From the NCBI GenBank assembly GCA_020073665.1, contig JAIQEU010000001.1, forward strand, positions 1 to 64,000: 64,000 nucleotides of DNA, read 5' to 3'. The position numbers and the translations under genes were made by a program. Source of the DNA: Terriglobia bacterium. GTDB taxonomy: Bacteria; Acidobacteriota; Terriglobia; Terriglobales; Acidobacteriaceae. Positions within the stretch are counted from its first letter, which is position 1, and the number at the start of each line of letters is the position of its first letter. The notes under the pieces are model-generated. The model was not told the origin of the DNA and ran no database searches. It saw only the letters and a list, made by a program, of their open reading frames with translations. Below, one piece after another: positions 54,132 through 62,636 of the stretch.

Positions 54132-55619
54132 TTAGTCGAGCCGGATTGGGCGGGGGTGCCAATCTAAACCGATCAGCGCCACATGCCGTTGAGAAACGTG
54201 GCTGCCGGTCGAAAACGCGCCACCGTCAAAACTGAGATCGTGGAACTGGTAGCTGATCACGCCACTGAAGTACCGTCCTAGTTGCCGGCGCATCGAGCCG
54301 CCGATGTAGCCGTACTGGTAGGACGTTGCATTCACTCCCAGGAGCGATTGCTGCAACCGGCTGTTATGCGCGTACCCGATATCGGCAACCGCCTCCCAGT
54401 TCCTACCCAGCGGGCGGGAATAGCTCAGTCGCGCCAGGTTGGTATTCGCTCCCGCGAAGAAGCCGGAACCGCTGGTGGTGTAGCGGCTGAACTCCAGACT
54501 CATACTCCCCTTGGGCAGTCGGTAGCGCAGTGAAGCCCGGCCGCTTACCGAGAGGCGTTGAAAGTCGCCGAACAAGGCGCTGTGAATGATCGTAAGTTGC
54601 GGACCACCGCCCGCAACCAGGTCCAGCCGGCCGGTAATCCGGTGGCCGTACAACACGTGCCACAGGTAGGTATTGAAGTTGCCTGCGGCCGTGATCGGAT
54701 AACGAAAGCCCTGGAAGCCGGCGACCAGGCCTATCTGGTCATGCCGGCTGATCTGGTGGTTGTAGCCCACCTGCAGGGAAACGTGCTCGCTGTTGATGAG
54801 CCCCTGCGTGTTGTCGATGTAGTCCGTAAAGCCATACCCGCCGGTCAGGGTAACCTGTGACCGCGGCGTTAGGGCTTCGGCAATTTCTGCCAGCGTCAGG
54901 TTGTTGATGCGCGGCTGCTGTCCCAGGGACCCCAGCTGACCGCCGCCGAAAAATCCGCCGCCACCGCCGGCGATGCCCCCTCCGAGACCCCCACCGACGC
55001 CGCCGCCAATGCCGCCGACGCTGCCGCCCGGATAACCGCCTGACCCGCCGAACGAACCGTAGCCAAATGTGCCTTCCGGTTCATAAGCAAAGGAGTCGCG
55101 AAGGATAAGCTGGCCGGTTCGCCATTGCACCCGCTCATCCGCATTCAATTCCTGAAGCACCGAATTGCTGCGGCCGATTCCGCTGTAGAACGCAGCTCCG
55201 CCGATGTAGTCGAGCGTAGTTGTGTAGTGATTCCAAAGTTTCTGCAGCGCCAGTGACCCCACCGCGCGGGTTACCGAATGCACCGCGGAACTGCCTGTAC
55301 TCCCGCCCACGTTCGAGTCCGCCGACTCGCTGACGTGTACTCCGGGAATCAGGAAGCTCCGGGCCAGGAACCCAGGCTCCAGCGAGGGCTGGTCCAGTCC
55401 GGAAAGGGGCGGATTGTCGGCGGGCTGAGCGGTCGGGCCGTTCTGCCCAAAAGCCGGTTGTGGCGCCGTGCTTGATGGCGTAGCGTCACCCGGCTGCTGC
55501 GCCGTGTTCGACGGGGTAGCGTCACCCGACGGCTGTTGTCCGCTATCGCTCTGTGCCCAGACCACTCCCAGCGAAATCGCCAGGAACAGCAGCACCCGAA
55601 TCGTGTGGTGTTTGTTCAT
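54132..55619 (-). CDS. Outer-membrane beta-barrel protein with glycine-rich loop
   Basis: A 495-aa protein with a signal peptide ending near residue 23 (VVWAQ). After a Pro/Ser/Thr-rich linker come amphipathic beta strands spread to the C-terminus, as in exosortase-associated outer-membrane proteins of unknown function. A markedly Gly-rich block, about 45 residues near residue 200 (bases 54910-55080), interrupts the barrel-like sequence. ATG 55619 is preferred because GAGGAA lies six bases upstream and the signal peptide starts there; a longer frame begins at 55643. It follows the Wza-like gene and may partner it. Confidence 0.72.
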   Translation of the reverse strand: MNKHHTIRVLLFLAISLGVVWAQSDSGQQPSGDATPSNTAQQPGDATPSSTAPQPAFGQNGPTAQPADNPPLSGLDQPSLEPGFLARSFLIPGVHVSESADSNVGGSTGSSAVHSVTRAVGSLALQKLWNHYTTTLDYIGGAAFYSGIGRSNSVLQELNADERVQWRTGQLILRDSFAYEPEGTFGYGSFGGSGGYPGGSVGGIGGGVGGGLGGGIAGGGGGFFGGGQLGSLGQQPRINNLTLAEIAEALTPRSQVTLTGGYGFTDYIDNTQGLINSEHVSLQVGYNHQISRHDQIGLVAGFQGFRYPITAAGNFNTYLWHVLYGHRITGRLDLVAGGGPQLTIIHSALFGDFQRLSVSGRASLRYRLPKGSMSLEFSRYTTSGSGFFAGANTNLARLSYSRPLGRNWEAVADIGYAHNSRLQQSLLGVNATSYQYGYIGGSMRRQLGRYFSGVISYQFHDLSFDGGAFSTGSHVSQRHVALIGLDWHPRPIRLD

Positions 55620-55629
55620 CGCATGTTCC

Positions 55630-56241
55630 TCAGGGGACGACAATCGTATCGCCCGGCTTCAGCATGATGTTCTGGGCCATGGCTTCACCCTTCACCACTT
55701 GCTTGTAGTTGAAGGGCATCTTCTGCTGTTTGCCGTTTTCCGTACGCAGGATGTAAATCCCTTTGGTGTTGGCAAACTGGGTGAACCCGGCACTGGCCAG
55801 CGCCTGCAGCACCGTCATGTCGGGTAGCAGGGCCATTGCCCCGGTGTGCGCCACTTCTCCCAGCACATAAATCCGCTTGCTGTTCATCTGCGTGACCACC
55901 ACGGTCACGCGCGGATCTGCCAGGTATTTCTTCAGCTTTTCGGTCAGCGAGGCCGCCAGTTGCATCGGCGTCAGACCCGCGGCCTGCACGTCGTTCAGCA
56001 ACGGCAATGAGATCTTGCCGTCCGGGCGCACCGGCAGCGTGGCAGTGAGGTCAGGTTCTTTCCAGACGGAGATATGGAGATCGTCGTTGGCCCCGATCAC
56101 ATAGTCCGATCCCGTCGCCGGCATGGGTTCTTTCGCCTCCGGCGGGGCAGCGGCCGGCTTGTCCTTCGCGTCGTCCTGCGCCCAGCCCGCCAGCGGCAAA
56201 GCGAGCAGGAAACATAAAATGAACGCAAACTTTCCCTTCAT
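55630..56241 (-). CDS. Wza-like polysaccharide export protein
   Basis: A 203-aa periplasmic protein with a signal peptide (FAFILCFLLALPLAGWA) but no obvious lipobox cysteine. The poly-export core reads YVIGANDDLHISVWKEPDLT with VRPDGKISLPLL, followed by a SLBB-type segment KRIYVLGEVAHTGAMAL. It is short for a Wza (about 350 aa), as usual for exosortase-A loci, so it may form only part of the pore and depend on the barrel protein encoded next. It opens the structural part of the operon, 16 bases after the regulator gene. Confidence 0.87.
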   Translation of the reverse strand: MKGKFAFILCFLLALPLAGWAQDDAKDKPAAAPPEAKEPMPATGSDYVIGANDDLHISVWKEPDLTATLPVRPDGKISLPLLNDVQAAGLTPMQLAASLTEKLKKYLADPRVTVVVTQMNSKRIYVLGEVAHTGAMALLPDMTVLQALASAGFTQFANTKGIYILRTENGKQQKMPFNYKQVVKGEAMAQNIMLKPGDTIVVP

Positions 56242-56257
56242 GCTGTCTCCTCAGAAA

Positions 56258-57214
56258 CTACGAAGTTCCGTACTCCCCGTAACCAATCTGTTTCAGCTTG
56301 TAGAGCAGGGCCTTGTAACTGATCTGCAACTCGCGTGCGGCCCGGCGCCGGTTCCACCGTGTCCGGGTCAGTACCTTCAAAATCAATTCTTTCTCGGCTT
56401 CCCGCGAGGCCACCCGGGCGGCGTGCTTCAGCGAGACTTGCTCGCCATTGGCCGACCATTCCGACTTCAGCAGCACCGAGCGCAGCCCGCCCATGGCGAT
56501 GGCTTCATCGCCCAGCGCCACGATGGCTTTGGCCGCGTCTTCCAGTTCCCGTATATTTCCCGGCCAGGCGTAGTCGCGAAACAACTGCAGCGTCTGCGGA
56601 CTTAGCACAGGTACCGGACGCCGGAAATCCTGGGCATACTTGGATAAGAAGAAGCTGGTCAAGTAAGGTATGTCTTCCTTGCGCTGCCGGAGTGGGGGCA
56701 AGCGCAGGCACACCGCACTGATGCGGTAATACAGGTCTTCGCGGAACCGTCCTGACCGGACCTCGTGCTCAAGATCGCGGGCGCTGCCGCAAATCAGCCG
56801 GGCTCGCAGGCGATCATTCCCGTTCCCCTCTGCGGCCGAGAGCGATTCCAGCAGCTTGACTTGGGAGGCAGAGTTCAGGTCCCCAATCTCCTCCAGGAAC
56901 ACTGTGCCTTGGGCAAACAGGCTGTCCGGTCCTGTGGCGTCGAATACATCCGGCGTCAAACTGGAGCAGCGAGCGATTCCAAACTCTTCGTTAGAGCGGG
57001 CCGAGGCCTCGTGGATTCGACGAGCGACGGTGCGTTTGCCCGCCCCCGCTTCGGCCAGCAGCAATACCGGGATTTCCCTCTGCGCCAGCTCGCCAATCAC
57101 CGCTTCCACCGCCTTGACGCTCGGGCTCATACCCTCCAAGAACAGTCCTTCGACTTGTTCGGGGCTGGAATGGTTACCCCAAGCCTCAGCCTTCACCGGG
57201 ACCTCTTCATTCAT
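56258..57214 (-). CDS. Degenerate sigma-54-activator-like regulator lacking GAFTGA
   Basis: A 318-aa AAA+ regulator without a receiver domain. Walker A is AEAGAGKR (residues 54-61). The Walker B region GTVFLEEIGDL (103-113) has Glu where Asp is usual. FREDLYYRIS and the WPGNIRELE motif are preserved, and a Fis-type helix-turn-helix (WNRRRAARELQISYKALLYKLKQIGY-like) closes the chain. Between residues 83 and 102 about 25 residues are missing, including the GAFTGA loop that contacts sigma-54. It therefore probably cannot activate sigma-54 in the normal way and may act as a repressor or sigma-70 regulator. It is the first gene of the minus EPS operon. Confidence 0.85.
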   Translation of the reverse strand: MNEEVPVKAEAWGNHSSPEQVEGLFLEGMSPSVKAVEAVIGELAQREIPVLLLAEAGAGKRTVARRIHEASARSNEEFGIARCSSLTPDVFDATGPDSLFAQGTVFLEEIGDLNSASQVKLLESLSAAEGNGNDRLRARLICGSARDLEHEVRSGRFREDLYYRISAVCLRLPPLRQRKEDIPYLTSFFLSKYAQDFRRPVPVLSPQTLQLFRDYAWPGNIRELEDAAKAIVALGDEAIAMGGLRSVLLKSEWSANGEQVSLKHAARVASREAEKELILKVLTRTRWNRRRAARELQISYKALLYKLKQIGYGEYGTS

Positions 57215-57547
57215 TGTTCAACCTGTATACTTTGGGGGGTAAGCTGTAACCACGCTTTGACGAGTCACAGAATGCGTCTTCCAGATGCAAGGCTGCTGCC
57301 AACCGCCGAGTCGTGACGGCGCGCCGATGTTCCAAGCCTGTACCAATATTTTCAATTGCTTAGACGAAAACTCTTCGCCTCACCCGGGCCCCTTGCGTTT
57401 GAATAACCTACATCAAACCGGCACAAAAGGGAAAAAATTTGCTCATTCTATGGTAACGAGTGCCCTAGTTACTACCGGAGCCAGCTTTCCATCTTTGCTA
57501 AGTCATTGCAAAATAAGTAGCGAACCGAACGGCAGCGGGTTCGCTCC
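57215..57547. other. Divergent intergenic region, EPS operon/exosortase
   Basis: 333 bases between the minus EPS operon and the plus-strand exosortase genes, the likely control point for both. No good -35/-10 pair was found. A weak GG-N10-GC arrangement lies at 57531-57544 (GGCAGCGGGTTCGC). If the exosortase starts at the internal GTGs rather than ATG 57548, the region extends about 170-210 bases further. Confidence 0.5.
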
Positions 57548-58627
57548 ATGGTCTTGTCCAAGTGGAAAATCCACCGCAAAGAGTCCACTTCTTTTCCACG
57601 TTTTGCATCCGACGAAATTGCTCTCAGGCGGGGCAAAAATTACCCTCGGCAACGACCTTGGTTGGTTGCGCGCCTCCCGCGTTTCGCTTATGCTAGGCAC
57701 TCTCCCCGAATCCAGAGCGTGGGCTACCTCGCACAAGTCGCATCTCTGCCTGGGCGAGACGTGCAGCCTGCCCAGAAGCGGTATTGGTGGTGGCAAGCGG
57801 CGGTCTTGTTCTTGCTAATGGGGTGGCTTTACGCCTCCATCCTCTCTCGCTTGGCCGTACAGTGGTGGAACGATCCGAATTTCTCCCATGGCTTTTTCGT
57901 GCCCCTGTTTGCTCTCTTCGTGCTTTGGCAGGATCGCTCGCGGCTGGCGACGCTATCCGCCAAGCCCTCCTATTGGGGCCTACCGATCCTGATACTCGCG
58001 GTGGGCGTGCTGCTGGTCGGGGCGCTGGGTGCGGAACTGTTTCTGTCGCGCATCTCTTTACTTCTCGTTCTGGCTGGTCTGGTGATTTTCTTTTTGGGAT
58101 GGGGCTGCTTTCGGGCCGTGGTCTTTCCCTGGGCATTTCTCCTTCTGATGATTCCGATCCCGGCGCTCATCTTCAACCAGATCACTTTTCCGCTGCAGTT
58201 GTTGGCGTCCAAAGTGGCAGCAACACTATTGCCTCTGGCCGGGGTACCGGTTCTACGGGAAGGCAACGTCATCACCCTTCCGGCCATGCCGCTGGAAGTG
58301 GCGGAAGCCTGCAGCGGCATTCGCTCCCTGCTCTCGCTGGTCACGCTGGCCATCATCTACGGCTACATGGTGGAAGGAAACCGCTGGATGCGCGTGGCCG
58401 TGCTCGCCCTGGGTGCCATCCCCATTGCTGTCGCCGCCAATAGCCTGCGCATCGTCGGCACCGGACTGTTGGTGCAATACTGGGACCCGGACAAAGCGGA
58501 GGGTTTCTTTCACGCCTTTTCCGGGTGGCTGATCTTCGTGGTTTCCCTGGGAATGCTGTTTCTGCTACACCGGCTTATGCGCCTCATCGGGCCCGGGAAG
58601 GATAAAAGCAGTGGGCTCTCGGCTTAG
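57548..58627 (+). CDS. xrtA: Exosortase (XrtA type)
   Basis: A membrane cysteine protease/transpeptidase that recognises PEP-CTERM tails. At least eight helices follow an N-terminal stretch. The catalytic Cys lies in EVAEACSGIRSLL (residue about 255), the Arg in NSLRIVGTG (about 301) and the His in GFFHAFSGWLIF (about 322). The first 75 residues are unlike the family and are perhaps not translated; GTG 57719 and GTG 57761 are alternative starts nearer the first helix. It overlaps epsI by 17 bases. Together with the EPS operon it defines an exosortase-A system; its likely substrate in this window is the PEP-CTERM protein at 63068. Confidence 0.9.
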   Translation: MVLSKWKIHRKESTSFPRFASDEIALRRGKNYPRQRPWLVARLPRFAYARHSPRIQSVGYLAQVASLPGRDVQPAQKRYWWWQAAVLFLLMGWLYASILSRLAVQWWNDPNFSHGFFVPLFALFVLWQDRSRLATLSAKPSYWGLPILILAVGVLLVGALGAELFLSRISLLLVLAGLVIFFLGWGCFRAVVFPWAFLLLMIPIPALIFNQITFPLQLLASKVAATLLPLAGVPVLREGNVITLPAMPLEVAEACSGIRSLLSLVTLAIIYGYMVEGNRWMRVAVLALGAIPIAVAANSLRIVGTGLLVQYWDPDKAEGFFHAFSGWLIFVVSLGMLFLLHRLMRLIGPGKDKSSGLSA

Positions 58628-59258
58628 ATTCTCGATTGCGGTCATCCTTCTGGCCGGCACCGCCATATTTCTGCAGGCCCGCAGTGGCCAGGAAGTGATT
58701 GCTCCGCGCCAGCCGCTGAACTCGTTTCCGCGTCAACTGGGTGATTGGATCGGCACGGATGTGCCCATCCCCAGCGATCAATTGGCAATTCTGGGGCCGG
58801 GAGATTTTCTGCTGCGGGTTTACCAACAAACCGCGGTCCGCAGCCCATATGTGGACCTGTACATCGCCTACTTCCCCAGCCAGCGTGCTGGAGACACCAT
58901 CCACTCACCCAAGAATTGTCTTCCTGGGTCGGGATGGTTTCCGCTGGAAGCCAGCCGCATTACACTCGCCTTGCCGGGGCACACGCCGTTCCCGGCCAAT
59001 CGATATGTGATTGCCAAGGGCGATGACCGTCAACTGGTGCTGTACTGGTACTGGGCGCATGACCGCGCGGTGGCGAGCGAGTACTGGGCTAAGTTCTACT
59101 TGCTGACCGACTCCATGCGTATGAACCGCAGCGATGGCTCGTTGATTCGGGTGACCACGCCCATGGCTCCCGGAGAAAACCCCGACGCCGCCCAGCAGCG
59201 GCTGGTTTCGTTTGCCGGCGGGGTGGTCCCGGTGATCAACAACTATGTTCCGCGCTGA
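58611..59258 (+). CDS. epsI: EpsI, exosortase-associated protein
   Basis: A 215-aa protein with a single N-terminal helix (IAVILLAGTAIFLQ) and an exposed domain containing the family hallmark HSPKNCLPGSGW and the later LYWYWAHDRAVASEYWAKFYL. EpsI is found beside or fused to exosortases and is needed for EPS formation or protein processing in some species, with no known catalytic activity. The start is GTG 58611, overlapping xrtA by 17 bases, so the two are translationally coupled. Confidence 0.9.
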   Translation: MGSRLRFSIAVILLAGTAIFLQARSGQEVIAPRQPLNSFPRQLGDWIGTDVPIPSDQLAILGPGDFLLRVYQQTAVRSPYVDLYIAYFPSQRAGDTIHSPKNCLPGSGWFPLEASRITLALPGHTPFPANRYVIAKGDDRQLVLYWYWAHDRAVASEYWAKFYLLTDSMRMNRSDGSLIRVTTPMAPGENPDAAQQRLVSFAGGVVPVINNYVPR

Positions 59259-59376
59259 CCAGCCCACCGCGCCCGGTGACGGGAGTAATGTTTGGTTGGT
59301 GCAGAAATTGCTATACCTTGGGTTCTGCGGCAAGCCTTGGTTTGGCGTCGTAGCGAACGCTTTGGGAGATTAGTTA

Positions 59377-61677
59377 ATGAGGAATTCATCCGCATTTCGT
59401 TTCGTCCTGGCTCTGGGTCTGATCTGTTCCCTGTTCGTCGGATGCTCCCGCGATCCCAACGTGCGCAAACAGAAATATCTGGAGAGCGGCCAGCGCTACT
59501 TCGAGAAGGGCAAGTATCGCGAGGCCTCCATCCAGTTCAGCAATGCGATCCAAGTGGACCCGCGCTTTGCCGAGGCCCACTACCAGTTGGCCCAGACCTA
59601 CCTGAAGCAGCAGCTATGGGTTCGTGCCTACAGCGAACTCAGCCGCACCCTGGAGCTGCAGCCGGACAATTTTCAGGCGCGCCTCGATGTGGCGAACCTG
59701 CTGATCGCCGGCGGAGACTTGAAACAAGCCAAGGACCACGTGGAGTGGCTGCTGGCCAAGCGGCCAAATGATCCGCAAACGCATATTGCCGTGGCCAACA
59801 TGGCGGCTGCGGAACAGGACTTTGCCGCAGCCATCCTGGAAATGCAGAAGGCGGTCAGCCTTGATCCGGCGCGCTCCGAATCGTACCTGAACCTGGCGCT
59901 GCTGCAGTTGCGCACCAATGAGCCGGACGCCGCCGAAGTCAACTTCAAGAAAGCCGTCGAGCTCGGTCCCAAGTCGATCAGTGCGATCGTCGCCCTGGGT
60001 AGCTTCTACCAGTCTCGCAGCCGTTTCGCCGAGGCCGAGCAGCAGTTTCACCACGCCATCGATGTCGAGCCCAAAAACCCCGATCCTCGCGCCGCCCTCG
60101 CCCGGCTTTTGCTGGCGCAAGGGAAAAAGAACGAGGCCGAAGAGTTCCTGAAGCAGAGCAAGCGCGAGCTGAGCGATGACTCGGTCGGGTACCGCATGCT
60201 GGGCGACTTCTATTTTGCGACCGGTGACCTCGACAGGGCCACCACCGAATACAGCCAGTTGAACCAGGACCATCCCAAAGACCCGCAGGTAAAGAAGAAC
60301 TACATTCAGCTACTCATCCTGAAGAACCGGCTGGACGAAGCCCGCAAACTGAATGATGAAATTCTCAAGACTACCCCCAGCGATACCGACGGCCTAGTCT
60401 ACCGGGGCCAGATCCAGCTTCGCGACGGGCACCCCACCGACGCCGCACAAACTTTGCAGACCGCGCTGAAGAATGATCCCGATAACGGCGTCGCCCATTA
60501 CCACCTGGGCCTGGCCTTCGATCAAGTGGGTGACCTGGCACGCGCCGAAGGCGAGTGGCGGAACGCCGTTCGCCTTCGTCCCGACCTGGCTGAGGCCCAG
60601 CGTGCCTTGGCAGCAGTGGCGCTGCGCAAGAACGACATGGACGAACTGGAACAGGCCGCGACCCAGATCATCAACCTGCAGCCGGCTTCCCCCGACGGCT
60701 ATGCCTTGCGGGGAATCTCTGCCATCAACCGCAGGCAGTTCGATAAGGCCGAGCAGGACATCCGTAAAGCCATGGAAGTCGCGCCCCAAAGCCCTGTGGG
60801 TTTCATTCAACTGGGCAACTTGCGCATCGCTCAGAAGAACTTTGCCGACGCGGAGAAGTCCTTTCAGCAGGCCCTGGATCGCGACGCTAGCTCATCCGAC
60901 GGACTGAGCGGCCTGATGAACACTTACCTTCTGGAGAAGCAGGTAGACAAGGCGGTTGCCGCTGCCCACACACAGATTGCCAAGGTGCCGAACAGCAGCG
61001 TGTTTTACGACCTGCTGGGCACGGCCCTGTTCAACAACAAGAAAGACATCGCTGGCGCCGAAGCTGCCCTCAAGAAGGCGGCTGAACTCGACAAGAGCAA
61101 TTCCGACGCCCTGCTGAAGCTGGGCCAGGTACAGGTGGCCAAGGGTTCAACCGATCAGGCCATTGCCACCTACCAGCAATCCATCAAGGACAATCCGCGC
61201 GAGGCCAGCTTCTACATCCTGATGGGCGAGTTGTACGAATCCAAGCAGGACTGGGACAAAGCCAAGAATGCTTACCAGAAAGCGCTGGAGATCAAGCCTG
61301 ACAATCCTCTCGCCTCGAACAATCTTGCCTACGTCATTCTGGAGACCGGCGGCAACGTGGACGTGGCTCTTTCGCTGGCGCAAACCGCGCGCGGCGGCAT
61401 GCCCGATTCGCCCAACGCTGCCGATACCCTGGGCTGGGTTTACTACCAGAAAGGCGCCTACAAATCCGCCATCGATCTGTTCCAGGAAGCTCTGAAATTG
61501 GGTGAAAAAGCCAGGAACGCCGACGACCCAACCGTCCACTATCACTTGGGGATGGCGTATCAGAAAGACAACCAGCCGGCATTGGCCCGGCAGCACCTGG
61601 AACGCGTGCTGAAAATTAATCCCAGCTACTCCGCCGCAGGCGATGTGAAGAAGGCGTTGGCCCAGCTGAAATCCTAG
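59377..61677 (+). CDS. TPR-repeat lipoprotein of the PEP-CTERM/EPS system
   Basis: A 766-aa lipoprotein (lipobox LFVGC at about residue 24) made almost entirely of tetratricopeptide repeats from about residue 35 to the C-terminus. Units such as FAEAHYQLAQTYLKQQLW and NPLASNNLAYVILETGG show the W/L/G-A-Y pattern. Similar large TPR lipoproteins (PrsT group) are encoded beside exosortase genes and are proposed scaffolds for export or assembly in the periplasm. It is 118 bases after epsI and could share its transcript. Confidence 0.88.
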   Translation: MRNSSAFRFVLALGLICSLFVGCSRDPNVRKQKYLESGQRYFEKGKYREASIQFSNAIQVDPRFAEAHYQLAQTYLKQQLWVRAYSELSRTLELQPDNFQARLDVANLLIAGGDLKQAKDHVEWLLAKRPNDPQTHIAVANMAAAEQDFAAAILEMQKAVSLDPARSESYLNLALLQLRTNEPDAAEVNFKKAVELGPKSISAIVALGSFYQSRSRFAEAEQQFHHAIDVEPKNPDPRAALARLLLAQGKKNEAEEFLKQSKRELSDDSVGYRMLGDFYFATGDLDRATTEYSQLNQDHPKDPQVKKNYIQLLILKNRLDEARKLNDEILKTTPSDTDGLVYRGQIQLRDGHPTDAAQTLQTALKNDPDNGVAHYHLGLAFDQVGDLARAEGEWRNAVRLRPDLAEAQRALAAVALRKNDMDELEQAATQIINLQPASPDGYALRGISAINRRQFDKAEQDIRKAMEVAPQSPVGFIQLGNLRIAQKNFADAEKSFQQALDRDASSSDGLSGLMNTYLLEKQVDKAVAAAHTQIAKVPNSSVFYDLLGTALFNNKKDIAGAEAALKKAAELDKSNSDALLKLGQVQVAKGSTDQAIATYQQSIKDNPREASFYILMGELYESKQDWDKAKNAYQKALEIKPDNPLASNNLAYVILETGGNVDVALSLAQTARGGMPDSPNAADTLGWVYYQKGAYKSAIDLFQEALKLGEKARNADDPTVHYHLGMAYQKDNQPALARQHLERVLKINPSYSAAGDVKKALAQLKS

Positions 61678-61883
61678 CTGGCCGGTTATACGCGCCCGCC
61701 CATTGGGCCCGGCCGTGAGCTGCCTTCGCGCGCGTGGAACAACTCACGCGCTCCCGCCCAAATTTCACACACTGTTCATGTGCCCGTCGTCCCGCCGTAA
61801 CAGGATACTGGCTAGAATCCTCCCTGTCCTCTGCTGCCAGTTCCATCTCAGCGCGACCGCTGAACGCTTGGGGGAGGCTTTCC

Positions 61884-62054
61884 ATGAATCCAGTCGAAGG
61901 GTATCTTGCGATCGCCACCACTCTCATGTTTCTTGCCGGCGTGATCTGGTTGATTGTGCCGCTGCGGAAGCTAGGCGTGCGCCGGAAGCTGAGCAGGCGC
62001 ATTAAGGGACGGGTGCTGCGCGCCCTTCCCTTCCGCCAAAAGCGAGCCGCCTGA
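61884..62054 (+). CDS. Small single-helix membrane protein
   Basis: A 56-aa protein: a short polar start, one helix (LAIATTLMFLAGVIWLIVPL) and a very basic tail (RRKLSRRIKGRVLRALPFRQKR). ATG 61884 is supported by a near-perfect GGGGGAGG at 61870-61877. The longer frame upstream has no such signal. I do not recognise the family; the basic tail suggests contact with phospholipid heads or an acidic polymer. It lies between the TPR lipoprotein and PilZ genes. Confidence 0.6.
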   Translation: MNPVEGYLAIATTLMFLAGVIWLIVPLRKLGVRRKLSRRIKGRVLRALPFRQKRAA

Positions 62055-62096
62055 GGCCGGCTCCAGTCCGGGGCTTCGACGAAACCTGTCGCCCGC

Positions 62097-62113
62097 CTGA
62101 CAAAATGTGTCAG
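62097..62113. promoter_or_regulatory. Operator-like dyad CTGACA-N5-TGTCAG
   Basis: CTGACA (62097-62102) and TGTCAG (62108-62113) are perfect inverted arms about 5 bases apart, flanked by partly symmetric GCCCG/CGGGGC. No T-run follows, so it is not an obvious terminator. It lies about 170 bases before the PilZ gene and may bind a dimeric regulator. Confidence 0.4.
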
Positions 62114-62285
62114 TCGGGGCCGTATGTACCTTCGCGGGAACAAATCCCATACCGGCAAACCGTTGATCTATCAAGAGATCCGGGGTTCCATCTAGAGACC
62201 GATCAAACCCTCCTCTGGCATCCCACCTGCACTTCAACGGGGTAGATTGGGCACTTTAAGCACGTCGGGGCCAGAAGGTGCAATC

Positions 62286-62636
62286 ATGTCAACCGCAAGA
62301 CGCAAGCACAAGCGCATCAAGATGGTTTTGCCGATTCGAGTTTGGGCGAAGGACATCACCAACAAAGCCTTCAACGAATTGGCCCACACCTTGGACATCA
62401 CTCCCCAGGGTGCCCGTATTGGCGCCATTCACTACCAACTCAAGTTGGGTGACAAGGTGATGGTGCAGTACCGCCAGCGCAAGATTAGTTTTAAGGTTGT
62501 TTGGGTAAGAGCACTGGAAGGCACCAAGGAATTCCAGATTGGGGTGGAAGCGCTGGAGAGTGGCGAGACCTGGGGCCTGGAACTCACTGGCTGCGACCAA
62601 GCCGACTCCGACCAGCAGCCGGTCACTGTACAGTAG
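62286..62636 (+). CDS. PilZ-domain protein
   Basis: A 116-aa single-domain protein with PilZ c-di-GMP-binding features: an N-terminal RKHKR-type RxxxR, then LDITPQGARIG, which corresponds to D/NxSxxG with Thr-Pro in place of Ser. The strands that follow (KLGDKVMVQYRQ, FKVVWVRALEG) match the barrel. ATG 62286 has AGAAGGTG about seven bases upstream; the open frame extends to a TTG at 62247 without support. PilZ proteins adjust EPS production and motility in response to c-di-GMP. The changed second motif may lower nucleotide affinity. Confidence 0.78.
   Translation: MSTARRKHKRIKMVLPIRVWAKDITNKAFNELAHTLDITPQGARIGAIHYQLKLGDKVMVQYRQRKISFKVVWVRALEGTKEFQIGVEALESGETWGLELTGCDQADSDQQPVTVQ

Noticed and set aside
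54910-55080. CRISPR-like or tandem-repeat array
   Set aside because: The repetition comes from Gly codons within a coding frame of variable spacing; there are no regular repeats and spacers.
57531-57544. Sigma-54 promoter for xrtA (GG-N10-GC)
   Set aside because: Outside the four invariant bases and GGCA it does not follow the consensus, and it sits too close to one possible start codon; kept only as a remark.
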